Below are positions 45,090 through 54,333 of a DNA stretch of 64,000 bases, piece after piece; within the stretch, counting starts at the first letter, position 1; every line of letters begins with the position of its first letter. The position numbers and the translations under genes are program-made. The stretch lies in the NCBI RefSeq assembly GCF_946482605.1, contig NZ_CAMLSE010000041.1:1-64000 (forward strand), in the 5' to 3' direction. A model generated the notes under the pieces. It was not told the origin of the DNA and did no database searches. It saw only the letters and a program-made list of their open reading frames with translations. Source of the stretch: an uncultured Dyadobacter sp. (GTDB lineage: Bacteria > Bacteroidota > Bacteroidia > Cytophagales > Spirosomataceae).

Positions 45090-45388
45090 GGGGTCATTTT
45101 TATCTGGTGTTACACGCTTATTTTCGCGTCAGCCATGAGCACAAGGTGATCCTGCCGGCACGCTTCATACGGGGCTTACCAGTGTTGAGCCTCTGCTTTA
45201 AGGTGAAGGGTGCCGCCACAGGGGGCGGGTGCAACCACCTGTCTTTCCGTGGTTGGCCAGATGTATCGTTGTTACACGCGGTACCCCCGCGCTCTCAACG
45301 GATCTGGCTGCCTTTCGGCAGGGCCACTCACTCGGAACTCGTGTGGCCTGTGGCTTTGATGAATCTGTTATAGCAAATTTTCAAGAGA
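45090..45388. promoter_or_regulatory. Candidate origin of transfer region
   Basis: The stretch before mobA has no gene and carries CAACCAC/GTGGTTG (45232-45255) and CTGCC/GGCAG (45308-45321) inverted repeats and a direct repeat TGTTACACGC (45108-45117 and 45270-45279). Relaxases normally nick just upstream of their own genes within such repeats. The nick site itself cannot be named. Confidence 0.45.
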
Positions 45389-45778
45389 ATGGAAGAGGGG
45401 AAAAACATCAGGTGCAAATGGGTAAATGTGAGGCTGACAGAAGCGGAGTTTGCCGAAATTTCCAGGCAGTTTGCGCTAACGACAGAGCGGAAATTAAGCG
45501 ATTTTGCAAGAAGGAAACTGCTTGGCAGGCCTGTCAAGATCCTGACCCGCGACGCCTCGCTCGACGGGCTCACAGACCAGCTCGCAAAGCTTCGAACAGA
45601 GCTTTCGCGGCTGGCTGCCAACTACAATCAGGCCATCAAAAAGCTCAACAGTCTGGCCCGGATCAAAGAATTTGAGCAGTGGCTGCTCACCTATGAGCTC
45701 GACCGTAGAAAGCTGCTCGCCCAGGTTGAGAAGACCGCGGTTTGGATCGCTGAAATTGCCCAAAGATGGTCGCCGTAA
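45389..45778 (+). CDS. mobA: Relaxosome accessory protein MobA (BmgB-like)
   Basis: 129 residues with a ribbon-helix-helix-like N-terminus (VNVRLTEAEFAEISRQFALT) and a helical second half (LAANYNQAIKKLNSLARI), the pattern of Bacteroidota MobA/MbpB relaxosome proteins (MobC-like). It overlaps the relaxase gene by 13 bp. It likely binds oriT and guides the relaxase. Confidence 0.8.
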   Translation: MEEGKNIRCKWVNVRLTEAEFAEISRQFALTTERKLSDFARRKLLGRPVKILTRDASLDGLTDQLAKLRTELSRLAANYNQAIKKLNSLARIKEFEQWLLTYELDRRKLLAQVEKTAVWIAEIAQRWSP

Positions 45779-47040
45779 TTCATAGTGGCGCAAGCCTTCG
45801 CGAGGCTGTCAACTACAATGAACACAAAGTCAGCCGCGGGGTTGCCAAATGCATCGATGCTGGGTACTATACCCGTGATGCGCCGGATCTGAGCTTTCAT
45901 CAGAAACTTTCCCGCCTGCAGGATCTGATGGATCTCAACACGCGCGTGAAGGTGAATACGCTTCATATCTCGCTGAATTTTGCAGCCGAAGACAGGCTTG
46001 ATACCAGCGCGCTTAAAGAAATAGCAGGGGTTTATCTGGACAAGATCGGTTTTGAAAGCCAGCCGTATTTGCTCTATGAGCACCTGGATGCCGCTCATCA
46101 GCATGTGCATATTGTCACGACCAACATCAGGCCGGATGGCAGGGCCATAAGCTTGCATAATATCGGAAAGGTGCGCTCTGAGGCGGCCAGGAAACAGATC
46201 GAAACAGAGTACGGTCTGGTCAGGGCCGAGGACCATAAAAGGTCAGTTTTCAAGCTGTCGCCCGTATCTGCCTCAGCAGCAGAATATGGCCGGGCCCAGA
46301 CCAAGCAGGCTATTTCCAATGTGGTTCAAACTGTGATCAAAGACTATCATTTCAGCTCGCTTTCCGAGCTGAACGCGGTGCTGGGCCAGTACCGGGTGAG
46401 CGCAGATCAGGGAAGCGAAGGCTCCCGTGTCCGGGCAAATCATGGCCTTGTTTTCAGGGTGCTTGCCCCGGATGGAAAAAGGGTGGGGGTTCCGATCAAG
46501 GCAAGTGATTTTCACTTCAAGCCCACTTTGAAAAACCTCAAACCAATCTTTGAGAAAGGGGCGCTCGACCGCAAACCGCACGCTGTCAGATTAAAGAATA
46601 CGATTGATATGACCCTTGCAAGGCGCGGTAGCGCCTCGCTTGACGCCCTTTCAGCAACACTCGGTCAACAGGGAGTTGCAGTGGTCAAGCGCACCAGTGA
46701 GGCAGGTGCTGTCTACGGGCTAACCTACGTAGATCACCGCACGAAATCTGTATTTAACGGCAGCGATTTAGGAAAAGCATACAGCGCAAAATCGGTATTG
46801 CAGGCGCTCGAATCAGTGGCCGCACAACAACAGGCCGCTTACACGGCGCAGCTACAAATCCGGCAACTGCAAAGCCCACAGACAGGTAATGACGGGCATG
46901 AAGGCCAGTTGGCCTTTGACGCAAGCGAGCAGGAGTCTACCGGGCTTTTTGACGATCTGCTGCAATCACAAAAAGGTGAGTCGGCAGTGCCATACCAGCT
47001 GCGAAAGCCTAAAAGAAAGACACGAAAAAGATCAATGTAA
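45766..47040 (+). CDS. mobB: MOBP-type relaxase MobB
   Basis: 424 residues. The N-terminal relaxase domain has a candidate nicking Tyr region (EAVNYNEHKV), the LHISLNF strand and the metal-binding triad HQHVHIV (H111, H113, H115). This matches Bacteroidota MobB/BmgA relaxases, which nick one strand at oriT and lead it into the recipient. The C-terminal 200 residues carry two repeats of a serine/alanine-rich segment and a basic tail (RKPKRKTRKRSM). Confidence 0.9.
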   Translation: MVAVIHSGASLREAVNYNEHKVSRGVAKCIDAGYYTRDAPDLSFHQKLSRLQDLMDLNTRVKVNTLHISLNFAAEDRLDTSALKEIAGVYLDKIGFESQPYLLYEHLDAAHQHVHIVTTNIRPDGRAISLHNIGKVRSEAARKQIETEYGLVRAEDHKRSVFKLSPVSASAAEYGRAQTKQAISNVVQTVIKDYHFSSLSELNAVLGQYRVSADQGSEGSRVRANHGLVFRVLAPDGKRVGVPIKASDFHFKPTLKNLKPIFEKGALDRKPHAVRLKNTIDMTLARRGSASLDALSATLGQQGVAVVKRTSEAGAVYGLTYVDHRTKSVFNGSDLGKAYSAKSVLQALESVAAQQQAAYTAQLQIRQLQSPQTGNDGHEGQLAFDASEQESTGLFDDLLQSQKGESAVPYQLRKPKRKTRKRSM

Positions 47041-47059
47041 ATCACTAAAACAAACTACA

Positions 47060-49054
47060 ATGGCTTCACAGACATCAGAGAATCAGCAGGCCTTAGCGCG
47101 TATCTCGGAGATGACACGCCTGATAGCGATCGCCGTTTTGGCGCTTCACTTTTACTATTATTGCTATGGCTTTTTTGCGGGCCACAGCCTGAGAAGCCCC
47201 TTCACTGACCAGGTCTTGGAAAATATTATGCGTACCGGATTATTCACCAGCATGATAAAATCTAAATCCGTTGCCCTGGGCCTGTTGGTGGTTTCGCTGA
47301 TTGGAACCAAAGGTAGAAAGCAGCAGGACATGGGCTTTCAGGCCGGACTGCGCGTGCTTACTGCTGGCCTTTTTCTGTACTGGGCATCCGCGCTGGTCCT
47401 GTATTTGCAGGCGGACCTTTCCGCGCTGGCGGCTGTATATATAAGCTGCTGTTCGAGTGGCTTTATCATGGTCCTTTCAGGAGGCACGCTGCTCTCGCGG
47501 GTCATTCAAATCAAACTGGGCGGAGATATCTTTAACAGCGAAAACGAGTCTTTTCCTCAGCAGGAGAAGCTGCTGGAAAACGAGTTTTCCGTGAATCTGC
47601 CCGCTGAATATAGCCTGAAAGGCAAGCGGCGCAAGAGCTGGATAAACTTCATTAACCCTTTTCGCGGCCTGCTGGTGCTGGGCTCGCCAGGGTCGGGGAA
47701 AAGCTATTTTATCATCCGTCACATCATCACACAGCACATCGCCAAAGGCTTTTCGATGTTTATTTATGACTTCAAATTCGATGATCTTTCGGTGATTGCC
47801 TATAACCACTGGCTTAAAAACAAGTCCCGATACAAGGTGCCTCCCACGTTTTATACAATAAATTTCGACGATCTTTCCCGCACGCACCGGTGCAACCCTT
47901 TGGAGCCCGCAAGCATGCATGACATCACCGATGCGGCAGAATCTGCCAGAACAATCCTGATGGGACTTAACCGAGAATGGATTAAAAAGCAGGGTGATTT
48001 TTTTGTAGAGTCCTCCATTAATTTTCTGACCGCGGTCATATGGTTTCTTCGCCGCTATCAGGATGGTGAGTACTGCACTTTACCCCATGTGATCGAGCTG
48101 ATGCAGATGGATTACGAGCAGCTTTTCTCGGTGCTCAGAACCGAGCAGGAAATCCAGGTGCTGGTCAACCCGTTTATCAGCGCCTTTCAGAACGATGCGG
48201 CAGAGCAGCTCGAAGGTCAGATTGCATCAGCTAAAATCGCGCTGGCGCGCCTGTCATCGCCCCAATTATATTATGTGCTGTCAGGAAATGACCTGACCCT
48301 GGATATTAATGCTCCCCAGGCCCCTAAGATTGTCTGTATCGGAAATAATCCACAGAAAGTACAGATTTATGGAGCCGTCGTTTCGCTGTTTGTTACCCGG
48401 CTTATCAAACTGGTCAACACCAAGGAAAAAATCAAAAGCAGTCTGATCTTCGACGAGTTCCCAACCATTTACCTCAACAATATTGACTCGCTGATCGCCA
48501 CTGCGCGTTCCAATAAAGTCGCGACAACCCTGGCAGTACAGGATCTTAGCCAGCTTCGGAAAGACTATGGCAAAGAGCAGGCAGACGTGCTGATGAACAT
48601 CACCGGCAACCTTGTCAGCGGGCAAGTTTCCGGCGATACGGCCAAGCAGCTTTCTGAGCGCTTTGGCAAAATCCAGCAGGGACGGACCGTGCTTTCGGTA
48701 AACAGGACAGACACCACAGTGGCGAGCTCTGTGCAATTGGACCTGGCCGTACCTGCCTCAAAAATAGCTGCGCTGAGCTCGGGTGAGTTTGTCGGAATGG
48801 TCGCAGACAATCCCGATGAGCCGGTGGCGCTCAAATCGTTTCATTGCCGGATTATCAACGATCACAAGATGCTTTTAGCAGAGCAGGAAAGTTTCAAAGC
48901 CATACCTTTGGTAAGGCAGGTTTCCCAGGATTCTGTCAGGAAGACATTCTCGCAAATCAAGCAGGACGTACAGGAAATTGTTGACCAGGTTTTGGCGCAA
49001 ATCAGTCAGGATCCCGCCCAGCAGCATTTGCTTGTGGTCAAGAAAAGGAAATAA
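47060..49054 (+). CDS. mobC: Type IV coupling protein (VirD4/MobC-like)
   Basis: 664 residues from the ATG at 47060; the open frame to 46889 lies within mobB. Membrane segments at the N-terminus (LIAIAVLALHFYYYCYGFF) are followed by an FtsK/VirD4-type ATPase: Walker A GSPGSGKS (208-215) and a Walker B-like SLIFDEFPTIYL. The protein docks the relaxosome on the transfer channel and pumps DNA. It follows the relaxase, as in CTnDOT-family elements. Confidence 0.9.
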   Translation: MASQTSENQQALARISEMTRLIAIAVLALHFYYYCYGFFAGHSLRSPFTDQVLENIMRTGLFTSMIKSKSVALGLLVVSLIGTKGRKQQDMGFQAGLRVLTAGLFLYWASALVLYLQADLSALAAVYISCCSSGFIMVLSGGTLLSRVIQIKLGGDIFNSENESFPQQEKLLENEFSVNLPAEYSLKGKRRKSWINFINPFRGLLVLGSPGSGKSYFIIRHIITQHIAKGFSMFIYDFKFDDLSVIAYNHWLKNKSRYKVPPTFYTINFDDLSRTHRCNPLEPASMHDITDAAESARTILMGLNREWIKKQGDFFVESSINFLTAVIWFLRRYQDGEYCTLPHVIELMQMDYEQLFSVLRTEQEIQVLVNPFISAFQNDAAEQLEGQIASAKIALARLSSPQLYYVLSGNDLTLDINAPQAPKIVCIGNNPQKVQIYGAVVSLFVTRLIKLVNTKEKIKSSLIFDEFPTIYLNNIDSLIATARSNKVATTLAVQDLSQLRKDYGKEQADVLMNITGNLVSGQVSGDTAKQLSERFGKIQQGRTVLSVNRTDTTVASSVQLDLAVPASKIAALSSGEFVGMVADNPDEPVALKSFHCRIINDHKMLLAEQESFKAIPLVRQVSQDSVRKTFSQIKQDVQEIVDQVLAQISQDPAQQHLLVVKKRK

Positions 49055-49266
49055 TTAGCTTGCTCAAATTGATTCGCATCTATAATTACCACAGTTTCAT
49101 AAGGACACGAAGTCGAACTAATCTGATGTAAGAAAGTGTACGCCAATACGGTCGTAAACCGTAAATTATATCATCCATCACTTTTTGTTTTTGCAGCCGC
49201 TCGGCACCGATAATGGTTTGATAAACCTTGCTAGCAATACCTTTATTCGTATTTTATCATCATTGA

Positions 49267-50130
49267 CTATTCGATTGATAGTTGTTTGTCTCTAAATACA
49301 GTTGGCCCGACGCCTACGACCTTCTTAAATAGCCGGCTAAAATACTTCTGGTCCTCGAATCCCAGATCCAACGCAATTTCCTTGATATCCAAATTAGTGT
49401 AGAATAGTAGCCGCTGTGATTCGGCGATCACCTCTCGATGGATTAATTCTGAGACGGAGTTAGCTGTGACGGCCTTAACGCACGCATTCAAGTAGTTAAC
49501 TGAAATATTTAACTGATCGGCATAATCGGCAGGCTTTTTCAAGGTCTTATAATGGTTCCGCAGAAGCTTTTTAAAGTCTTTGGCGACAACGAACTGACGT
49601 TGCCCGCGACGCTCAGCCAGATGATTTTGTGTTTTACGGTAAATGATCATAGCCTCGTAGACGAACGCTTTCAATAATGCATGCGTAACTATCCGGTTTA
49701 GATCAGCACCTTTGTTCAATTCTTCCAATTGCAACATCAGACCGATAGATTTTTTAAACCAGGCATCTTCGGTTTGTGAGAGCAGCACGGCCAGTACCTC
49801 GGTCACTGATTCATCCAGCGTAGACCTGATTGGCTCATCAATTAATCTGCTGTCGAACGAGACATACCAGCCTGCTCCGCCAAGAGATGATATCACCTGG
49901 TGTACCTGTCCTGGGTATGAGATAAAAAGCATCCTGGGTTTAACCGTAACGGGCTGAAAATCGAGCATTATATCAATTTTGCCCTTTTCCAGAAGCAGAC
50001 AGGTATAATGGTCATGGCGATGCGGTTTAAATGCTTCCGCGTTTTCTACATTGTTGCCAACCCACCGCTCGACTTCTACACCTGTGTGCGTATTGACCAA
50101 TTTTTGCAGGATAATGTCGGTGTTTGCCAT
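49267..50130 (-). CDS. AraC-family transcriptional regulator
   Basis: 287 residues. An AraC-type cupin-like N-terminus (PHRHDHYTCLLLEKGKIDIM) is followed by two HTHs: PADYADQLNISVNYLNACVK and LDIKEIALDLGFEDQKYFSR followed by LFKKVVGVGPTVFR. The gene for an NTF2-like protein lies 39 bp upstream on the same strand. It may regulate that gene, though the distance also fits co-transcription. Confidence 0.88.
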   Translation of the reverse strand: MANTDIILQKLVNTHTGVEVERWVGNNVENAEAFKPHRHDHYTCLLLEKGKIDIMLDFQPVTVKPRMLFISYPGQVHQVISSLGGAGWYVSFDSRLIDEPIRSTLDESVTEVLAVLLSQTEDAWFKKSIGLMLQLEELNKGADLNRIVTHALLKAFVYEAMIIYRKTQNHLAERRGQRQFVVAKDFKKLLRNHYKTLKKPADYADQLNISVNYLNACVKAVTANSVSELIHREVIAESQRLLFYTNLDIKEIALDLGFEDQKYFSRLFKKVVGVGPTVFRDKQLSIE

Positions 50131-50169
50131 GGATGTTAAGTTGGGGCCGGAAGTCCGGCCCCGGTTAGT

Positions 50170-50619
50170 TTAATATAAGCTTCTTACCTGCGTTCCAAAC
50201 GGGTTGTCGATGATGTACCGCCAGAAGCCGTCAGGGCCTTTTCTGGCGATGTCATTGGAGGTTGCCACCATGTGTACCGGCGTGCCATCAGGGGCTTTAC
50301 CGGCAATGTTCCAGTCCAATACGAGCGATGCCGTGTCACCAGCAACAAAAATATGGCGGGCAATGATGTGCATGGGCAGTTGGACGCTGTAATATTTCAA
50401 AAGCTCCTTACGGATCTGCTCGCGCCCTCGCTGAGGGACACCCTGGGCGTCGACGAGCACGGCATCCTCTACGTAGAAATCCAGCATTACATCGACATCC
50501 ATCGAGTTAAAATGCGCCAAAAGCGATGGGACGATCCCTTCGGGCGTTGTTGCGAGCGGATATTTTTCTGCGATTGCATTAACTGTGTTTTCGATTGAAT
50601 CCATACTTTGCTGTTTCAT
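50170..50619 (-). CDS. NTF2/SnoaL-like protein (SgcJ/EcaC type)
   Basis: 149 residues from the ATG at 50619 (MKQQSMDSIENTV). The sequence has the pattern of DUF4440/SnoaL enzymes: LLAHFNSMDVDVMLDFYVED, then VPQRGREQIRKELLKYY and WRYIIDNPFG at the end. Such cone-shaped folds bind small molecules or act as isomerases; no specific activity can be assigned. The N-terminal extension to 50694 is not conserved-looking and is probably not translated. Confidence 0.75.
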   Translation of the reverse strand: MKQQSMDSIENTVNAIAEKYPLATTPEGIVPSLLAHFNSMDVDVMLDFYVEDAVLVDAQGVPQRGREQIRKELLKYYSVQLPMHIIARHIFVAGDTASLVLDWNIAGKAPDGTPVHMVATSNDIARKGPDGFWRYIIDNPFGTQVRSLY

Positions 50620-50736
50620 AACTTTGGTTGATTTATTTTGTTGATGCAAAGCACGCATGGTTGCGGATTTGAATTGTCCTACTATTCGGCGCAAAAGGTG
50701 GACAAATCAACTTAAATTCAGATATTCCTCGCACAG

Positions 50737-53358
50737 ATGAAGCAGTTTTCCAACCTGGATCAAAACAGTGATAATCATACAAATCTTGAATGGGAACGGC
50801 AGCTGCTGCTCGATCTGGGCAACGATATCACCAAAGTGCGCGACAAGAATGACCTGATCGTCCTGTTTTCGGATCGGATCAAGTCATTAATGCACTTTAC
50901 ACATACGATTGTGACCTTGATTGACCGCAAGGATGAAACTTACAAACCATTTTTACTTGATCACCGCGCGTCAGCCATTAAGGACCACCCCGAATATGAT
51001 GATATGGTCAAGGCATGTTTTCCGCTTGACGAGCCCTTCATCGAATCCGTTTTGGCAGCTGACGGGCCTGTTGACTTCCTTCTCGCCGATATTGTCGATG
51101 CCCCGCAAAGCCCGGCATTCCTGCGCGTAAATTTCGAGAAAGGTATCCGGCATGTGCTTATGACAACGCTGCGGACCGGTAACCAGCCGATCGGGTTTAT
51201 CCATATTTACACCGATCAGGAAGGTGGTTTTCCGCAAGAATTCAAGGACATCGTTCAAAGGATTACCCCGCAATTGTCAAGCGCGGTTTCCAACATTATC
51301 AAAAACGAACAAATCCTGCAAAAGGAAAATGAAAAGTCATTTTTGCTTGATTTCAGCAATGAGATGACGGCTGTCCGGAGCCGGGAAGATCTGGCTATGG
51401 TCGTTAAAACAGCACTACGGAAGCTTAACCCTGATGGAGGCTATGTGATCCGCAAGATCAATGAAGATGGCGTGACGATGTCGGCATACCTGTATGATAC
51501 CGGCGCTTCTACATTTGATTCAGTGTTGTTGGAGCGGGTACTTGCTGAGAAGTACCCGATCAATGACGGGCTGCAAAACCGCATCCTGGATAGTTATATT
51601 CCGTTGCTTTTCAATGTGGGCCGCGAGTTGCAGAGAGGCTACAATCTGTCCTACCTGGATCTTTGGGAAAACATGGGTTTCAAAACAATGGTCGGCATTG
51701 CATTGCGGAACGGCAATAGCAACATCGGTCTGCTGTGGCTGAGCGTTGACGAGATCAATATTCCGATTTTGCAGGGCATCTGCTCGCAGATAGCTATTGC
51801 GATGGGCAACATTATGGCCAACGAGGACATTCTCCGCCGGCAGGCCGAGCAGCAGCTGATGCTCACGTTTTCGAACGATATTACCGGCGTTAAATCCAAA
51901 TCCGACCTGGACCATGTGATTTCGAATGTTCTGCAGGGCCTGTTTCAAACCCGGATCGCTGTTATGTACCTGTTGGCGGAAGACCAGGTAATCCTGCGAC
52001 CTTACCTTTTCGACCGGCAGTTTTTCCAGGAAACCGAGGTAGCTGAGCACGAAGAATTTTACTCTTTAAATATTTATGAGCAACATATAAAACTGGTCTT
52101 CGAAAGCAACCAGCCGATTTTGCTGGACATTGATGAAAACCTCGAAGCGAAGTGCCTGAAACTATCCGTCCAGCGTGAGCAGCGTGGAATTAATACTGTC
52201 TATGCATCGGCGCTGAGATTGGGTGAGCAGAACCTGGGCATGGTTTGGATGCTGGGGCGGCAAATCAGCGGGCCGCTTTTGCAAGGAATTTGTGCCCAGA
52301 TTTCGACTGCAGTTTCCAATGTACTGGCTAATGAGCAGATCCTGCGTTTGAAAAAGCAGCTGGAAGACGAAAACGATTATCTCAAACAGCAGCTCAATAG
52401 GGATTTTGAAGAGATTGTTGGCGGCAGTGAGGCGATGCAGCAGGTGTACCGGCTGATTTCCCTGGTGGCTGAAAGCAACTCGACGGTACTATTATTGGGC
52501 GAGACGGGAACTGGCAAGGAGCTGATCGCGAAAGCCGTGCATACCGCGTCTTCCCGCAAAGAAAAGCTGATGATCAAGGTCAATTGCGCGGCTATGCCGG
52601 CGAGCCTGATCGAGAGCGAGTTGTTTGGCCATGAGCGCGGCGCATTCACCGGGGCCGTCGAGCGGCGCATAGGAAAATTCGAGCTGGCCAACAACAGCAC
52701 GCTGTTTCTGGACGAGGTGGGGGAGATGCCGCTGGAAACACAGGTGAAGCTGCTGCGGGTTTTGCAGGAAAAGGAAATCGAACGTGTTGGCGGTAAGACC
52801 ACCATCAAATTGAACGTCCGGATCATCGCGGCCACCAACCGCGACCTGGAAGCGGAAGTAAAAGCGGGCCGTTTCCGCTCGGATCTGTATTACCGTTTGA
52901 ATGTTTTCCCCATCAAGCTGCCGCCGCTTCGCGACCGCCGGGAAGATATCGAAAGCCTCGCCGGATTTTTCTTATCCAAATTCAGCAAAAGTATAGGCAA
53001 GAAAACCGTCAAGCTATCAGCCAACGCGTTACGGCAGTTGCAGGCCTATTTGTGGCCGGGCAATGTGCGCGAGCTGGAACACCTGATTGAGCGCTCGGTG
53101 ATACTGGCCACCGAGCCAATGATCCGCGAATTTTTCTTGCCACAGGCCAAAGGAGCAACGGCCGATGATCAGACGATGCCATCCGATTTATCATTAGAAG
53201 AAGTCGAGCGCATGCATATCATACAGGTATTGCGGCGATGCGGCGGCAAAATTTCCGGCATCGGTGGTGCCGCTGAAATTTTAGGTATCCCCGGTAATAC
53301 CCTTCATTCCAAAATGCGAAAGCTCGGCGTTTCAAAGGCCGATTACTACGCTCATTAA
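50737..53358 (+). CDS. Sigma54-dependent regulator with three GAF-like domains
   Basis: 873 residues. Three GAF-like repeats fill the first 540 residues, each opening LLDLGNDITKVR, LLDFSNEMTAVR or MLTFSNDITGVK. The AAA+ domain has Walker A GETGTGKE (588-595) and the sigma54-contacting GAFTGA loop (635-640); a Fis-type HTH (AAEILGIPGNTLHSKMRKLG) ends the protein. It binds enhancer sites and opens sigma54 promoters. Such a promoter lies 134 bp downstream of its stop codon, before two NmrA-like genes, which are the likely targets. The ligand of the GAF domains is unknown. Confidence 0.92.
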   Translation: MKQFSNLDQNSDNHTNLEWERQLLLDLGNDITKVRDKNDLIVLFSDRIKSLMHFTHTIVTLIDRKDETYKPFLLDHRASAIKDHPEYDDMVKACFPLDEPFIESVLAADGPVDFLLADIVDAPQSPAFLRVNFEKGIRHVLMTTLRTGNQPIGFIHIYTDQEGGFPQEFKDIVQRITPQLSSAVSNIIKNEQILQKENEKSFLLDFSNEMTAVRSREDLAMVVKTALRKLNPDGGYVIRKINEDGVTMSAYLYDTGASTFDSVLLERVLAEKYPINDGLQNRILDSYIPLLFNVGRELQRGYNLSYLDLWENMGFKTMVGIALRNGNSNIGLLWLSVDEINIPILQGICSQIAIAMGNIMANEDILRRQAEQQLMLTFSNDITGVKSKSDLDHVISNVLQGLFQTRIAVMYLLAEDQVILRPYLFDRQFFQETEVAEHEEFYSLNIYEQHIKLVFESNQPILLDIDENLEAKCLKLSVQREQRGINTVYASALRLGEQNLGMVWMLGRQISGPLLQGICAQISTAVSNVLANEQILRLKKQLEDENDYLKQQLNRDFEEIVGGSEAMQQVYRLISLVAESNSTVLLLGETGTGKELIAKAVHTASSRKEKLMIKVNCAAMPASLIESELFGHERGAFTGAVERRIGKFELANNSTLFLDEVGEMPLETQVKLLRVLQEKEIERVGGKTTIKLNVRIIAATNRDLEAEVKAGRFRSDLYYRLNVFPIKLPPLRDRREDIESLAGFFLSKFSKSIGKKTVKLSANALRQLQAYLWPGNVRELEHLIERSVILATEPMIREFFLPQAKGATADDQTMPSDLSLEEVERMHIIQVLRRCGGKISGIGGAAEILGIPGNTLHSKMRKLGVSKADYYAH

Positions 53359-53374
53359 GTCCTTTCACCAGTTA

Positions 53375-53440
53375 GGACGTTTCGTCCATTCTCATCAAAT
53401 AAGATGATGCTTTTGATGTTTTCACTAAATACGGTGAAAA
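53375..53440. promoter_or_regulatory. Candidate enhancer sites for the sigma54 regulator
   Basis: Two inverted repeats lie upstream of the -24/-12 promoter: GGACG-TTT-CGTCC (53375-53387) and TTTTCAC-N8-GTGAAAA (53419-53440). Their distance to the -24 element, 50-120 bp, is typical of upstream activating sites. The first could instead be a terminator for the regulator gene. Confidence 0.45.
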
Positions 53441-53491
53441 TGAGAAATGTTTGGTTTTTATATATTATTGATAATCAGGTCATTAAATGTT

Positions 53492-53507
53492 TGGCATTGA
53501 AATGGCA
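53492..53507 (+). promoter_or_regulatory. Sigma54-type -24/-12 promoter
   Basis: TGGCATTGAAATGGCA matches TGGCAC-N5-TTGCA except at two positions and keeps the invariant GG and GC with exact spacing. Transcription would start near 53519, about 35 bp before the ATG at 53554. It follows a sigma54 regulator gene directly. Confidence 0.65.
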
Positions 53508-53553
53508 AGTTTAGGATCATCTGTAAGATTTTAAACTTAAACATTTCAGAATT

Positions 53554-54294
53554 ATGAAGATTGTCATTGTAGGCGGTACGGGGTTAATCGGAACAAGGGT
53601 TAGCGAAAAACTGCGGGTGTTGGGCCATCAGGTAGTCGTAGCCGCTCCTTCGACGGGCATTAATGCATTGACGGGCGAAGGCCTAGCTGAGGCCATGAAA
53701 GATGCCGAGGTGGTCGTCGATCTGTCTAACTCGGCTTCTCCCGAGGAAGATACGGCCATCAATTTCTTCCGCGCAGCAGGTAGAAACCTGGCTGCGGCAG
53801 AAATTGCTGCCGGAGTGAAACATCACCTGATCCTATCGATCGTAGGAACCGACCGGGCCTTGTACATCGGTTATCTGCGCGCCAAAAAAGAGCAGGAGGA
53901 TATCATCAAAGAATCCGGCATCCCGTACACGATCATCCGCGCTACGCAGTTCCACGAACATATCACAACTTTGATTGCGGTGCAATCCGACGAGGAGGCC
54001 ATCCACATTTCCACCGTGGACTACCAGCCCATTGCGGCAGCAGACGTGGCCGCATTGGTTACCCGGCTTGCATTGGAAGCACCCAAAAACACGACAGTGG
54101 AAATCGCAGGGCCTGACCTGGCGCCCATGAACGAGTTTGTAAGCCAATACCTTTCTGTCAAAGGCGGGGAAAAGCCCTTGGTCGCTAACGACGAGAATAA
54201 GTACATGTTCTTCGAAATCCCCAAATCCCTTTTGGTCCCTCAGGGCGATTTTTACCCTGGCGCAATCCGGTTCGGCGACTGGATTAAGGGATAA
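53554..54294 (+). CDS. NmrA/SDR-like NAD(P)-binding protein, copy 1
   Basis: 246 residues. An N-terminal Rossmann motif, VGGTGLIGTRVSEKL, is followed by an atypical-SDR pattern (VVVDLSNSASPEEDTAIN and GIPYTIIRATQFHEHI). NmrA-type proteins bind NAD(P) and act as oxidoreductases or redox sensors. It is nearly a duplicate of the next gene and lies behind a sigma54 promoter, so a stress-induced role is likely. The substrate is unknown. Confidence 0.85.
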   Translation: MKIVIVGGTGLIGTRVSEKLRVLGHQVVVAAPSTGINALTGEGLAEAMKDAEVVVDLSNSASPEEDTAINFFRAAGRNLAAAEIAAGVKHHLILSIVGTDRALYIGYLRAKKEQEDIIKESGIPYTIIRATQFHEHITTLIAVQSDEEAIHISTVDYQPIAAADVAALVTRLALEAPKNTTVEIAGPDLAPMNEFVSQYLSVKGGEKPLVANDENKYMFFEIPKSLLVPQGDFYPGAIRFGDWIKG

Positions 54295-54333
54295 TCAAAT
54301 CCATTCATTTCAATTAATTCACAACCAGAAATC

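Larger units (their letters stand above)
12403..49054. mobile_element. Integrative conjugative element (transfer and mobilisation modules with cargo)
   Basis: The span holds a leftward Bacteroidota-type tra operon (12403-23797), a rightward mob/coupling-protein module (42704-49054) and cargo between them. The limits given are those of recognisable element genes, not proven ends: no integrase or flanking repeat was identified, and SRAP and Cys-rich genes typical of such elements appear again at 62.7-64 kb. TraA/B, TraO/P/Q homologues and a recombinase are missing from the window. Confidence 0.7.
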
